From: Paraburkholderia caballeronis
GTDB lineage: Bacteria; Pseudomonadota; Gammaproteobacteria; Burkholderiales; Burkholderiaceae
Direction of reading: 5' to 3'
DNA length: 64,000 nucleotides
NCBI RefSeq assembly: GCF_900104845.1
Contig: NZ_FNSR01000003.1
Span: 434,001-498,000 of the forward strand
Shown here one piece after another: positions 8,159-18,582 of this stretch (its first letter is position 1; the number at the start of each line of letters is the position of its first letter). Under the pieces are notes generated by a model that was given only the letters and a program-made list of their open reading frames with translations, searched no databases and was not told where the DNA came from. The translations under genes were made by a program, and so were the position numbers.

Positions 8159-8941
8159 ATGAACATGAATGCAAGCACCCAACAAACGCAGCTGGAAGGC
8201 CGCATCGCGCTGGTGACCGGCGCCAGTTCGGGTATCGGCCGCGCATCGGCGCTCGAACTGGCGCGCCGCGGCGCGAAGGTGGTGGTCGCCGCGCGGCGCA
8301 GCGAAGAACTGGAGCGGCTGGTCAGCGAGATCGCGGCCGCCGGCGGCGACGCGAAGGCGTTCGTCGCGGACGTCGCGAACGAAGCGGACATCAAGGCGAT
8401 CGTCGATTTCACGGTGGCGAGCTACGGCCGCCTCGACATCGCGTTCAACAACGCCGGCACCGAAGGCGTGTTCGCGCCGCTGCTCGAACAGAACGCGGAA
8501 CGCTTCGACCAGGTGTTCGAGCCGAACGTGCGCGGTGTGTTCAACTCGATGAGGTACGAGGCCGAAGTGATGCTGCGCCAGGGCTCGGGCAGCATCGTCA
8601 ACAACGCGTCGATGGGCGGGCTGATCGGCTTCGAGAACGCGTCGGTGTATATCGCGAGCAAACACGCGGTGGTCGGCATGACGAAAACCGCGTCGATCGA
8701 ATGGTTCCGGCGCGGCGTGCGGGTGAACGCGTTGTGCCCGGGGCTGATCGAGACGCCGTTCCACCATCGCGGCATCTGGCCGTCCGTGGAGGTGCAGCAG
8801 GCCTTCGCGGCCGGCACGCCGGCGGGCCGCTGGGGTTCGGCCGAAGAGATGGCGACGATCGTCGCGTTCCTCGCGTCGGACGATGCCAGCTACGTGTCGG
8901 GCCACGCGCTGGTCGCCGACGGTGGTTATTCGATTGCCTGA
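8159..8941 (+). CDS. SDR family oxidoreductase
   Basis: A 260-residue classical SDR: TGASSGIG near residue 20, 'FNNAGTEG' near 98, catalytic Ser in 'SIVNNASMGGLIG', and the Y-x-x-x-K box as 'YIASK'. 'LCPGLIETPF' follows and the C-terminus carries 'GHALVADGGYSIA'. ARRSEE after beta-2 suggests NADP(H). ATG 8159 sits behind GGAGA; an in-frame ATG nine bases upstream is also possible. It is paired with the divergent LysR regulator; the substrate cannot be predicted. Confidence 0.87.
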   Translation: MNMNASTQQTQLEGRIALVTGASSGIGRASALELARRGAKVVVAARRSEELERLVSEIAAAGGDAKAFVADVANEADIKAIVDFTVASYGRLDIAFNNAGTEGVFAPLLEQNAERFDQVFEPNVRGVFNSMRYEAEVMLRQGSGSIVNNASMGGLIGFENASVYIASKHAVVGMTKTASIEWFRRGVRVNALCPGLIETPFHHRGIWPSVEVQQAFAAGTPAGRWGSAEEMATIVAFLASDDASYVSGHALVADGGYSIA

Positions 8942-9032
8942 CGTTCGACGGCGGGAGCACACGCGGCGCGGGTCGGCGAACACCGCCGATTTCCCGCCGC
9001 GCCCCGGAGCCTCCCCGGACCGCCTTCCGCCG

Positions 9033-9824
9033 TCACAGATACTCGACGTTCCCGTCCACGCTGATCGCCTGGCCGCTGATGTTGCGCCCGGCCGGCGACG
9101 CGAGGAACAGCGCGAGCGCCGCGACGTCGTCCACCGTGACCATCCGGCGCAGCGAAATCTTCTTCAGATACTCGTCGCGCATCGCGTCGAACGGGATGCC
9201 GAGCGCGTCCGCGCGGGCGGCGATCACGCGGCTCATCCGCTCGCCTTCCACGACGCCCGGCAGGATCGCGTTGACGCGGATGTCGTCCGGCCCGAGTTCG
9301 ATCGCGAGCGACTTGACGAGGCCGACGATCGCCCACTTGGTGGCCGCGTACGGCGTGCGAAACGCGTAGCCGAGCCGGCCGGCTACCGACGACATCGCGA
9401 TGATGCCCGCGCAGGTGGACGTCTCCTTCAGCAGCGGCACCGCGCGGCGCAGAAAGTAGAACTGGCTGTCGAGGTTCGTCGCGATCGTGCGCCGCCACAG
9501 CTCGGGGTCGAGGTCTTCCACCGCGCCGGTCGGGCCGGCGATGCCCGCGTTGTTCACGAGTATGTCGAGGCCGCCCAGCTCGCGGCGCACGTCGTCGAAA
9601 ACCCGGTCGACCTGCTCCGGCTGCGCGACGTCGGCCACGCGCGCGTGCAGCGCCGGCTGCTCCGCCTTCGCGCGTTCGACGGCGGCCGGGTCGACGTCGC
9701 AGACGAAGACCTGCGCCTGCGCGTGCAGGAACGCGTCGGCCATCGCGGCGCCGATGCCGGAGGCTGCGCCCGAGATAAGCACCCGCAGGCCGGGCACCGG
9801 TTTCAGAAGATCCAGCGTGTTCAT
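9033..9824 (-). CDS. SDR family oxidoreductase
   Basis: A 263-residue SDR with ISGAASGIG near residue 19, Asp-containing 'VFVCDVDP' after beta-2 (NAD preference), 'LVNNAGIAG', catalytic Ser in 'AMSSVAGRLG' and the YAATK box. Start MNTLDLLKP at 9824 has GAGGGA about six bases upstream; another in-frame ATG lies at 9836. It is the last gene of a minus-strand run BKACE - MFS - SDR - SDR. Two dehydrogenases beside a beta-keto-acid cleavage enzyme suggest stepwise oxidation of a hydroxy acid to the beta-keto acid substrate. Confidence 0.87.
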   Translation of the reverse strand: MNTLDLLKPVPGLRVLISGAASGIGAAMADAFLHAQAQVFVCDVDPAAVERAKAEQPALHARVADVAQPEQVDRVFDDVRRELGGLDILVNNAGIAGPTGAVEDLDPELWRRTIATNLDSQFYFLRRAVPLLKETSTCAGIIAMSSVAGRLGYAFRTPYAATKWAIVGLVKSLAIELGPDDIRVNAILPGVVEGERMSRVIAARADALGIPFDAMRDEYLKKISLRRMVTVDDVAALALFLASPAGRNISGQAISVDGNVEYL

Positions 9825-9868
9825 CGATTCCCTCATCCGATCGTTGCGCGCGTGATCGAGGCGCGCGG

Positions 9869-10609
9869 TCACAGTGTCATGCCGCCCGACGCCTCGATCA
9901 CCGCGCCGTTGATGTAGCTCGCCTCGTCGCTCGCGAGGAACGCATAGACGCTCGCGATTTCGTCCGGCCGTCCGAGACGGCCGAGCGGCACCTGGGCGCG
10001 CATCTTCGCGAGCACGTCGTCCGGCACCGTCGAAAGAATCGGCGTATCGACGAAACCGGGCGCCACCGCGTTGACCCGGATGCCCTTCGGCCCGAGTTCG
10101 CGGCTCCACGTCCTGGTGAAGCCGATCACGCCGAACTTGGCGGCCGCGTAGTTCGTCTGCCCGTAGTTGCCGTACAGGCCGACGACCGAACTGGCATTGA
10201 GCACGACGCCCGAACGCTGCTCGACCATGATGTCCACGACCGCCTGCGTCGTATTGAACACCGCGCGCAGGTTCACGTCGATCACGTCGTCGAACTGCTT
10301 GAGCGTCATCTTCTGCAGGCGCGCGTCGCGCGTGATGCCGGCGTTGTTCACCAGCACGTCGATCCGGCCATGGCGGGCGAGCACGGTCGCCACCATCGCG
10401 CCGACGGCCTCGCGGTCCGCGACGTCGAGCGCGAACGCCGACGCCTGCGCGCCCGCTTCGCGGCACGCGTCGGTCACGGCGGCGAGGGCGTCCGCGTTCA
10501 GGTCGCACATGGCGACGGTCGCGCCTTCGCGCGCGAACTTCAGCGCGGTCGCCGCGCCGATCCCCTGGCCGGCGCCGGTGATGATGGCCACCTTGTTTTT
10601 CAGTCTCAT
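9869..10609 (-). CDS. SDR family oxidoreductase (3-hydroxyacyl/acetoacetyl reductase type)
   Basis: A 246-residue FabG/PhaB-like SDR. It shows TGAGQGIG near residue 12, 'CDLNAD' with an Asp after beta-2, '[11 protein letters not shown]' (a signature of FabG-type reductases), catalytic Ser in '[10 protein letters not shown]', and the NYAAAK box. '[11 protein letters not shown]' and '[10 protein letters not shown]' close the fold. ATG at 10609 follows AAAGGA. The gene lies 26 bp downstream of the MFS gene and 44 bp upstream of the second SDR, so all appear to be in one operon. Confidence 0.88.
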   Translation of the reverse strand: MRLKNKVAIITGAGQGIGAATALKFAREGATVAMCDLNADALAAVTDACREAGAQASAFALDVADREAVGAMVATVLARHGRIDVLVNNAGITRDARLQKMTLKQFDDVIDVNLRAVFNTTQAVVDIMVEQRSGVVLNASSVVGLYGNYGQTNYAAAKFGVIGFTRTWSRELGPKGIRVNAVAPGFVDTPILSTVPDDVLAKMRAQVPLGRLGRPDEIASVYAFLASDEASYINGAVIEASGGMTL

Positions 10610-10635
10610 TTCTGGGTCCTTTCGGGTGCGGAGGT

Positions 10636-11982
10636 TCAATGGTGAATGCCGGGCGCGGGCATCCCGATCGAGCCGGCGCCTTCCTCGCGGCGGATCGCCT
10701 TCGCGAGCAGCGGCACGAGCGCGAGGCCTAACACCGACGCGGCGAGGATGACCGTGAAGCCCGAATCGCTGCGGCCGGACAGCGTTTCCGTCATCCCGAA
10801 CAGATACGGTCCCGCGAATCCGCCGAGCAGCCCGAGCGTGTTGATGAACGCGAGGCCGGCCGCGGCCTGGATGCCTTGCAGCCGCTTCATCGCGATCGCC
10901 CAGTACGACGGCAGCACGCCGCCGCCGAAGAACGACGTGACCGCGAGCCAGACGATCCGCGCCATCGGCCCGTGCGTCGCGATGTACGCGCACGCGCCGG
11001 CGAGCATGCCGACGGTCAGCCAGCCGAGATACACGCAGTCGTTGTCGAGGCGGCGATGGATGCGCGGCAGGATCAGCACGCCGAGCAGGAAGCCGATGCC
11101 GACGCTGCCCGCCAGCAGGCCGATCACGAACGGCGACGTGACGTTCATCTGGTGGATCATCGCGGGCGCGAAGAAGTACAGGCCGACGAACGCCACCTGG
11201 TTCAGGAAATAGATCAGGCCGATCAGCACCGTGCTGTGCCGCTTCAGCGCGGCGATCCAGTCGGCGGACGTCAGTTCCGGATGGCCGTGCGCGTCGATCA
11301 CCGCGCGCTCCTCCAGCACCGCCGCCTGCGCGGGCGACAGCCAGCGCGCGTCGCGCGGCCGGTCCGGCAGCATGAAATACAGCAGCACGCCGACGATCAC
11401 GCTCGGCAGCCCTTCGAGCATGAACATCCATTGCCAGCCGTGCAGGCCGCCGAGACCGTTCATCTGCATCAGCGCGCCGCCGACCGGACTGCCGATCACG
11501 AGCGCGAGCGCCGGCGCGGTGTAGATCCAGCCGACCGCGACCGGCCGGTCCTTCGGCGCGAACCACAGCGTCACCATGTACATCAGCGCGGGAAAGAGGC
11601 CCGCTTCGGCGATGCCGAGCAACACGCGCAGCACGTAGAACGACCACACGCCCTGCACGAACATCATCAGCGTCGACAGCACGCCCCACGTCACCGCGAT
11701 CCGCGCGATCCACAGACGCGGGCCGAAACGGTGCGCGGCGAGATTGCTCGGCACTTCGAGCAGCGCGTAGCCGATGAAGAAGATGCCCGCGCCGAGCCCG
11801 TAGGCGGCCGCGTCGATGCCGACGTCGAGCGCGAGCTGGGTCTTCGCGAGCGCGACGTTCGTGCGGTCGAGAAACGACATGAAGTAGATCGCGCACATCA
11901 GCGGGATCAGCTTCGCCATCGCCTTGCGCGTCGCGAGCCGGTGCAGCGCGCTGGCGTCATCGTTGCCGGATTCGGTCGTCAT
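10636..11982 (-). CDS. MFS transporter, anion:cation symporter (ACS) family
   Basis: A 448-residue carrier with about twelve transmembrane segments. The first helix carries the ACS/phthalate-permease signature '[19 protein letters not shown]', and '[13 protein letters not shown]' matches the family's conserved loop. ACS carriers import organic anions such as phthalate, tartrate, hexuronates or glucarate. It lies between the BKACE gene (83 bp upstream) and two SDR genes (26 bp downstream) and should supply their substrate. ATG 11982 follows a GGAGACACC stretch. Confidence 0.88.
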   Translation of the reverse strand: MTTESGNDDASALHRLATRKAMAKLIPLMCAIYFMSFLDRTNVALAKTQLALDVGIDAAAYGLGAGIFFIGYALLEVPSNLAAHRFGPRLWIARIAVTWGVLSTLMMFVQGVWSFYVLRVLLGIAEAGLFPALMYMVTLWFAPKDRPVAVGWIYTAPALALVIGSPVGGALMQMNGLGGLHGWQWMFMLEGLPSVIVGVLLYFMLPDRPRDARWLSPAQAAVLEERAVIDAHGHPELTSADWIAALKRHSTVLIGLIYFLNQVAFVGLYFFAPAMIHQMNVTSPFVIGLLAGSVGIGFLLGVLILPRIHRRLDNDCVYLGWLTVGMLAGACAYIATHGPMARIVWLAVTSFFGGGVLPSYWAIAMKRLQGIQAAAGLAFINTLGLLGGFAGPYLFGMTETLSGRSDSGFTVILAASVLGLALVPLLAKAIRREEGAGSIGMPAPGIHH

Positions 11983-12000
11983 GGTGTCTCCTGGTAATGG

Positions 12001-12032
12001 GTTGTTTTGTTGTTGTTGTCGTCGTCGTGCTG
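12001..12032. repeat. short trinucleotide repeat (TTG/TCG)n
   Basis: An irregular run of TTG then TCG triplets lies in the 83-bp gap between the BKACE and MFS genes. It is non-coding here and probably of no function, but such tracts can vary in length between strains. Confidence 0.5.
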
Positions 12033-12065
12033 CGGGTCAGGCGATGCGGTCGAGCGGCCGCCCGC

Positions 12066-13019
12066 TCAGGCGGTCGCGGCGGCGAACGCGACGTTGTCCG
12101 CGCCCTTCAGGCCGAGCATCGTGCGCACGTCGGCGGGCGTCGCGATCTCGAACGACAGTTCTTCGAGAATCCTGCGGATCTTCGCGACCTGCTGCGCGTT
12201 GGATTCGGCCTTCACGCCCTTCGCGAGATAGACGCTGTCCTCCAGCCCCACGCGGACGTTGCCGCCCATGATCGCGGCCATCGTCACGAGCGGCATCTGG
12301 TGGCGGCCCGCGCCGAGCACCGAGAACAGATAGTTGTCGCGGCCGAACAGGCGGTCCGCGGTCGAGCGCATCACGGCCATGTTCTCCGGGTCCGGACCCA
12401 TGCCGCCGAGAATGCCGAACACCGACTGGATGAAGAACGGCGGCCTCACGAGCCCTTCGTCGACGAAGTACGCGAGGTTGTACAGATGGCCGAGGTCGTA
12501 GCACTCGAACTCGAAGCGCGTGCCGTGGCCGCCGAGTTCGAGCATGATGCGTTTGATGTCGCGGAACGTGTTCCGGAAGATCATGTCCTCCATCCCTTCC
12601 ACGTAGTCCTTCTCCCAGCCGTAGCGCCACGACGGCATCTTCGCCGCGAGCGGGTGAATCGAGAAGTTCATCGACCCCATGTTCAGCGAGCACATCTCGG
12701 GCTTCAGCAGGCGCGGATACGCGAGGCGCTCGTCCAGCGTCATTCGCGTGCTGCCGCCGGTCGTGATGTTGATGACCGCGTCGGTCGCGTCGGCGATCGC
12801 CGGCACGAATTGGGCGAACACGTCGGGGCTCGGCGTCGGCCGGCCGTCGTCGGGATGGCGCGCATGCAGATGGATGATCGCCGCGCCGGCGCGCGCCGCG
12901 TCGATCGCCTGGTCGCGGATGTCGGCCGGCGTGAGCGGCAGATGTTCGGACATCGACGGTACGTGCGTCGCGCCCGTCACGGCGCATGAAATGATGACTT
13001 TTCGGCCCGGTTGGCTCAT
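12066..13019 (-). CDS. 3-keto-5-aminohexanoate cleavage-type enzyme (BKACE, DUF849)
   Basis: A 317-residue beta-keto-acid cleavage enzyme. The family condenses a beta-keto acid with acetyl-CoA, giving acetoacetate and a new acyl-CoA. The zinc-binding segment is H50-L-H52-A-R-H ('IIHLHARHPDDGRP'), followed by 'INITTGGS', 'MCSLNMGSMNF' and the C-terminal 'GGNVRVGLEDSVYLAKG', all hallmarks of the family. ATG 13019 follows GAGGAAAC. With two SDRs and an ACS transporter it forms a pathway in which a hydroxy acid is imported, oxidised to a 3-keto acid and cleaved. The exact substrate (carnitine-like, amino-hexanoate-like or other) is not visible. Confidence 0.88.
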   Translation of the reverse strand: MSQPGRKVIISCAVTGATHVPSMSEHLPLTPADIRDQAIDAARAGAAIIHLHARHPDDGRPTPSPDVFAQFVPAIADATDAVINITTGGSTRMTLDERLAYPRLLKPEMCSLNMGSMNFSIHPLAAKMPSWRYGWEKDYVEGMEDMIFRNTFRDIKRIMLELGGHGTRFEFECYDLGHLYNLAYFVDEGLVRPPFFIQSVFGILGGMGPDPENMAVMRSTADRLFGRDNYLFSVLGAGRHQMPLVTMAAIMGGNVRVGLEDSVYLAKGVKAESNAQQVAKIRRILEELSFEIATPADVRTMLGLKGADNVAFAAATA

Positions 13020-13325
13020 TGCGGTTTCCTCGTTCGGTGCGGTTCGCATTGCTTTGCACGGCGCGCGTGCGCGCCATACGGCGGCGGTCAGGGGAGCGGA
13101 TGGAGCCGCCGTGCCGCGCGTGCGTGAAGGCCGGCGCGGCGCGGGGTCGGGATGCGGGCGTGAACGGGCATCGGCGTTGTCTCCATGATTTGGGATGGTC
13201 GTCCGCGGTTCGGCCGGGCTGGCCGGCGGACGTGTTGTGATACCGATGTTAGTCAGGTAGCATCGCGCCGTTAAGGTCATTTTCGGACACGCGGGCGTCC
13301 CGCGAGGACAAATTGAGGTCGTCAC
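13020..13325. promoter_or_regulatory. divergent regulatory region, BKACE operon / AraC
   Basis: About 306 bases between divergent genes, with no gene seen. The right half is less GC-rich and contains CGATG (13244-13248) and CATCG (13261-13265) as inverted arms around a 12-base centre, a candidate site for the AraC regulator. A GAGG box at about 13316 serves the GTG start at 13326. Confidence 0.4.
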
Positions 13326-14351
13326 GTGGCATCCACTCGCCCCCCGCTGAACGAGCGCATCTACGCGCCGTACAAGATCGCCGCGCTGGTCGAAGTGCTC
13401 GCGGAGCAGGGCATCGCGCCGGAGGACAGCCTGAAGGGCACGGACTTGCGGGCCGACGAACTGTATGACGCGTCGGTGATGACGTCGGTCGGCCAGTACG
13501 CGACCGTGTGCCGGAACGCGGTGTCGCTGTCGTGCGCGCCGGACACGCCGTTCAGGGTCGGCCGCCGACTGCATCTGTCCGCGTACGGGATGTACGGTTA
13601 TGCGCTGATGTCGTGCCTGTCGCTGCGCGACTACTTCAAGCTCGGCGTGAAATACCACCGCCTCGCGACGCCGACCGTGATGATCGAATGGACCGAGTAT
13701 CCGGACCGGATGGTGTGGACGTTCCCGGACGCGTTCGTGTCCAGTCCGTCGCGCGAGTTGCGCGAGTTCATCATCGAGCAGCAGTACATGCAGCACGTCA
13801 CGCATCTGGAGGACGTCGCGGGCCGCCGCTGCCCGCCGGTGCGCGCGTGTTTTTCCTATGCCGCGCCCGCGCATGCCGAGCGTTACGCGGATTATCTCGG
13901 CTGCCCGTGTTTCTTCGACGAGCCGCAGTGCGAGCTGGTGTACGACAGCGCGATCCTCGACCAGAAGCCGCAGCTCGCGCACAAGCTGACGGCTGCGCTG
14001 CTTCAGGAAACCTGCGACCGGCTGATCGGGCAGGCGAAGACGTCGGCCGGCGTGGCGGGCGAGGTCTATCAGATCCTGATGGGCCAACCCGGCGTCTTTC
14101 CGGGCATGGACGAAGTGGCGGACGCGATGCATCTGACGACCCGCACGCTGCGCCGGCGTCTGCTGGCGGAAGGCACGTCGTTCGTCGCGATCGTCGACGA
14201 CGTGCGCCGCTCGCTCGCGCTCGAATATCTGAAGACGACGCGGATGAGCACCGACGACGTCGCGATGCTGCTCGGCTTCAGCGACACGGCGAACTTTCGC
14301 CGCGCGCTCAAGCGATGGACGGGGAAGGGGCCGGGCGAACTGCGCGGGTGA
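13326..14351 (+). CDS. AraC family transcriptional regulator (Arabinose_bd-like N-terminus)
   Basis: A 341-residue regulator. The first about 200 residues resemble the PF12625-type ligand domain of OruR-like AraC regulators ('LLRADEL'-like segment, 'YGMYGYALMSCLSLRDYFKL'). The C-terminal about 100 residues hold two helix-turn-helix units: 'VADAMHLTTRTLRRRLLAEG' and 'DDVAMLLGFSDTANFRRALK'. It starts with GTG behind GAGG. It diverges from the BKACE operon and is the likely activator. The strong 'FSDTANFRRALKRWTG' recognition helix suggests an intact DNA-binding domain. Confidence 0.87.
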   Translation: MASTRPPLNERIYAPYKIAALVEVLAEQGIAPEDSLKGTDLRADELYDASVMTSVGQYATVCRNAVSLSCAPDTPFRVGRRLHLSAYGMYGYALMSCLSLRDYFKLGVKYHRLATPTVMIEWTEYPDRMVWTFPDAFVSSPSRELREFIIEQQYMQHVTHLEDVAGRRCPPVRACFSYAAPAHAERYADYLGCPCFFDEPQCELVYDSAILDQKPQLAHKLTAALLQETCDRLIGQAKTSAGVAGEVYQILMGQPGVFPGMDEVADAMHLTTRTLRRRLLAEGTSFVAIVDDVRRSLALEYLKTTRMSTDDVAMLLGFSDTANFRRALKRWTGKGPGELRG

Positions 14352-14465
14352 TGCGGGCGGCGCTGGGGGAGAAGCGCGGCGCGGAGCGCAACGGCATCGC
14401 GATGACGGCCGCAACGGCGGCATTCACCGCGACCGCCGCGGCCTCACGCGGCGCATCGCCCACCG

Positions 14466-15251
14466 TCATTGCGCGCCTGCATGCCGGGCTGCCTGTTCGA
14501 TCAGCTTCGCGACTTCGACCGGATGCGAGATATACGCCGCGTGGCTCGACGGGATTTCGACGGTCGTGCTGCCGGCGCGCTTCGTCATGAAGCGTTCGAG
14601 ATCGGGATTGATTGCGCGGTCCGCCGTCGCGACGACCGCCCAGCTGGGTTTTGTCCTCCACGCGGCCTGCGTGATCGGCACGCCGAACGACTGGGCCGCC
14701 GGCATCACCTGCGAGGCCGCCATGAACTGCGCTTCGGCCGCGGGGACATCCGCCGCGAAGTCCGCGCGGAACTGGGCCGGATCGAAATACAGGTAGCCGT
14801 CGGCGGTCGCCTTGATCGCCTTCGTCGCGGGCGGCATCTTCTTCGTCAGGTCCAGCGGGCTTTCGCCGGTGTCCGGCTGGAATGCCGCGACATACACGAG
14901 GCCGGCCACCTTCGCGTCGTTGCCCGCCTCGGTCACGACCGCGCCGCCGTAGCTGTGGCCGACGAGGATGCTCGGGCCGTCCTGCGCGTCGATCACGCGC
15001 CTGGTCGCCTTCACGTCGTCGTCGAACGACGTTTCAGGCTCCTGAACGACGGACACCTTGTAGCCGTCGCGCGTGAGGATTTTCGACACGGCTTGCCAGC
15101 CCGAGCCGTCCGCGAAGAAGCCGTGCACGAGGACGACGTTCTTGACCGGCGCGGCCGCCGGGGTTGGCGTGGTTGCCGTGGCGGCGTGAGCGCCGAGCGA
15201 GGCGAAGGCGAACGCAAAAGCGGCGGCGAGGCGGGTAAGAGGCGATTTCAT
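14466..15251 (-). CDS. secreted alpha/beta hydrolase
   Basis: A 261-residue alpha/beta-hydrolase with an N-terminal signal peptide of about 23 residues (MKSPLTRLAAAFAFAF... ending GAHAA). The oxyanion segment 'VLVHGFFADGSGW', nucleophile elbow GHSYGG, acid loop 'VATADRAINPD' and catalytic His in 'SSHAAYISHP' make a complete triad. This subgroup, near the salicylate-esterase/EstC-like proteins, is common in Burkholderia and of unclear substrate. ATG 15251 follows GGAGCC. A promoter embedded in the palindrome at 15309-15342 and the divergent TetR gene indicate repression by TetR. Confidence 0.87.
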   Translation of the reverse strand: MKSPLTRLAAAFAFAFASLGAHAATATTPTPAAAPVKNVVLVHGFFADGSGWQAVSKILTRDGYKVSVVQEPETSFDDDVKATRRVIDAQDGPSILVGHSYGGAVVTEAGNDAKVAGLVYVAAFQPDTGESPLDLTKKMPPATKAIKATADGYLYFDPAQFRADFAADVPAAEAQFMAASQVMPAAQSFGVPITQAAWRTKPSWAVVATADRAINPDLERFMTKRAGSTTVEIPSSHAAYISHPVEVAKLIEQAARHAGAQ

Positions 15252-15308
15252 TTGAGGCTCCAAAAAAGGGTTGAGTGACAAGAGGTTCACGACGAGTTTC
15301 GTCTCATC

Positions 15309-15342
15309 GGTTTAGCCATCCTACTAGTAGGGTGGCTAAACC
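15309..15342. promoter_or_regulatory. 34-bp near-perfect palindrome, TetR operator O1 with embedded promoter
   Basis: GGTTTAGCCA ... TGGCTAAACC forms an almost perfect 34-bp inverted repeat centred on ACTAGT, with one mismatched pair. On the minus strand it contains TTGAGG (15346-15341), a 17-bp spacer and TAGGAT (15323-15318), a good sigma-70 promoter for the hydrolase gene. Binding here would block that promoter. Confidence 0.7.
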
Positions 15343-15403
15343 TCAAGTTCTTTTTTCGGGGCTGGAGCTTTTGACCTGCTACGGGTACACTGACGCGGTA
15401 TTC

Positions 15404-15417
15404 ATCCGACTAGATGG
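15404..15417. promoter_or_regulatory. second operator-like site O2 at the TetR start
   Basis: ATCCGACTAGATGG matches the core of the palindrome (ATCCTACTAGTAGG) at 11 of 14 positions. It lies just before the tetR start codon, where it could give autoregulation. Confidence 0.5.
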
Positions 15418-15425
15418 TAGGGAAA

Positions 15426-16031
15426 ATGACAGCAACCGGCGAAGTGACGTTAGGCAGGATCGTCGAGGCGGGGCGGCAGTTGATCATGCGGCGCGGCTAC
15501 AGCGGCTTCAGCTACGCCGACGTCGCCGACGCGATCGACATCCGCAAGGCGAGCATTCACCACCACTTTCCGGCGAAGGCGGATCTGGTGATCGCGGTAG
15601 TCAGGCAGTCGCGCGACACGTTCGACGCCGACATGGCGTCGCTACAGGCGGGCGGCGCCGATCCGCTCGCGCAGTTGCGCGCGTACGTCGGCTACTGGGA
15701 GCGTTGCATCGCGGACGACAGCGCGCCGTTCTGCGTGGCCGGGATGCTCGGCGCGGAATTGCCGGCGCTGCCCGATGAAGTCGCGCAGGAGGTGAGGGCG
15801 CATTTCGAGAACCTGGCCGCGTGGCTCGAACAGGTGCTCGAAGCGGGTGTGAAGAGCCGGCTGTTCAGGCTCGGCGGATCGGTGCAGGCGGAGGCAGCGA
15901 CGCTGGTGTCGGTGGTGTACGGCGCGATGCTGGCCGCGCGCGCGTATGGCAACGCTACGCTCTTCAAGGACGTGACCGATGCCGCTGTCGAAAGGATCGT
16001 CAATCCGCGCAGGAAAGCGAAGTCCGCGTGA
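15426..16031 (+). CDS. TetR/AcrR family transcriptional repressor
   Basis: A 201-residue TetR-type regulator. The N-terminal helix-turn-helix reads 'GRIVEAGRQLIMRRGYSGFS' followed by 'YADVADAIDIRKASIHHHFP' and AKADLV, the classic TetR DNA-binding signature. The C-terminal ligand/dimer domain has the 'FCVAGMLGAELPALPDEV' segment seen in AcuR-like members, with a Cys that could sense electrophiles. I prefer ATG 15426 (TAGGGA five to ten bases upstream) over the in-frame ATG at 15414. It is divergent from the hydrolase gene and two matching operator-like sites lie between them. Confidence 0.88.
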   Translation: MTATGEVTLGRIVEAGRQLIMRRGYSGFSYADVADAIDIRKASIHHHFPAKADLVIAVVRQSRDTFDADMASLQAGGADPLAQLRAYVGYWERCIADDSAPFCVAGMLGAELPALPDEVAQEVRAHFENLAAWLEQVLEAGVKSRLFRLGGSVQAEAATLVSVVYGAMLAARAYGNATLFKDVTDAAVERIVNPRRKAKSA

Positions 16032-16136
16032 AGGCCGTGTGCGCGGGGCTTCGCTCGTGAACCGTGCGTAGCCCGCGCGCTGTGACGCTTCGTGCGGCCG
16101 ATCCGTCGCGCGAAGCGTGTTCTGCGATTCCCTCGA

Positions 16137-16949
16137 TTACCGCGAGCCGACCCGCTGATCCGCCGGCGTGAAGTCGATGCTCGCGAACCCGCCGCCCTGG
16201 TAACGCTGCGCGGTTTCGTCGAGCGGATTCGGCTTGCCGACGATATCGGTTGCGTAGTCTTCCGCGTTCTGGCGCGGCGCATAGCCTAGCCGTTCCGCGC
16301 CGCTGTTGTCCCAATAGCTTCGCGTGTTGTTCGACACCCCCCACACGACCTGAAAGCCGATGTCCGGCACGTTGATCGACTGTTCGATCAATTGCAGCAG
16401 ATCGTCATGGCCGAGCCACGTGCCCAGATGGCGGAACTCGGTCGGCTTCTCGACGCAACTGCCGATCCGGATGCACACGCTCTCGATCCCGTGCTTGTCC
16501 CAGTACATCCGCGCGAGCGATTCGCCCCACGCCTTGCTGAGCCCGTAGAACCCGTCGGGCCGGAACGCGCAGTCGAGGTCGAGCTTCTGTTCGACCGGAT
16601 ACATGCCGATCGCGTGGTTCGAACTCGCGAACACGATGCGCCGCACGCGATGGCGGCGCGCCCCTTCGTACACCGCAACGAGTCCGCGCAGGTTGTTCTC
16701 GATGATCTCCGGCAGCGGCCGCTCGACGCTCGTGCCGGCCATGTGGATCAGCACGTCGATGCCCCGCATCAACCGGTCGACGACTTCCGGGTCGCGCAGA
16801 TCGCCGTGCATCACGTCCTCGCCCGGCACGATCGGTTCGAGCGGTTTCGAGCCGGCGGCGGAGCGCAGGTCGAAGCCGCGCGCAAGCAGCGCGGGACGCA
16901 GCACGCGGCCCAACTGGCCGCCTGCGCCGCTCAAAGCAACTTTGGTCAC
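16137..16949 (-). CDS. udh: uronate dehydrogenase
   Basis: A 270-residue NAD-dependent epimerase/dehydratase-fold protein matching uronate dehydrogenase. That enzyme oxidises D-glucuronate or D-galacturonate to the aldaro-1,5-lactone. Seen are the glycine motif 'SGAGGQLGRVLRP' near the start, 'DLRDPEVVDRLM', 'IHMAGTSVERP', 'FASSNHAIGMYP' and the catalytic YGLSK with 'GESLARMY'. Length matches the family. I start at GTG 16949 (GAGGGT upstream) because this puts the glycine motif at its normal place; the longer frame to 17084 adds a Cys/Arg-rich stretch. It is divergent from the TRAP transporter genes. Confidence 0.85.
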   Translation of the reverse strand: MTKVALSGAGGQLGRVLRPALLARGFDLRSAAGSKPLEPIVPGEDVMHGDLRDPEVVDRLMRGIDVLIHMAGTSVERPLPEIIENNLRGLVAVYEGARRHRVRRIVFASSNHAIGMYPVEQKLDLDCAFRPDGFYGLSKAWGESLARMYWDKHGIESVCIRIGSCVEKPTEFRHLGTWLGHDDLLQLIEQSINVPDIGFQVVWGVSNNTRSYWDNSGAERLGYAPRQNAEDYATDIVGKPNPLDETAQRYQGGGFASIDFTPADQRVGSR

Positions 16950-18435
<1,486 letters not shown>

Positions 18436-18582
18436 GCGCGCCGCGCGCGGATCGCGCCGGAATGCGCAGCCCGGACCGAAGCGCCGGGCGCGCGTTCCGG
18501 CTGGCCGTTTTTCGCGCGGGAGCGCGGCGGGCCGCGAGCCCTGCCCGCGCAAGGCGCCCGCGCACCGTATGAGGATGCCCAG

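Noticed and set aside
10876..11997. A 373-codon plus-strand open frame
   Set aside because: Antisense to the ACS transporter; composition dominated by Arg, His and Gln.
12001..12032. Triplet repeat as a phase-variation tract
   Set aside because: It lies between genes, is imperfect, and is not placed between promoter elements that I can identify.
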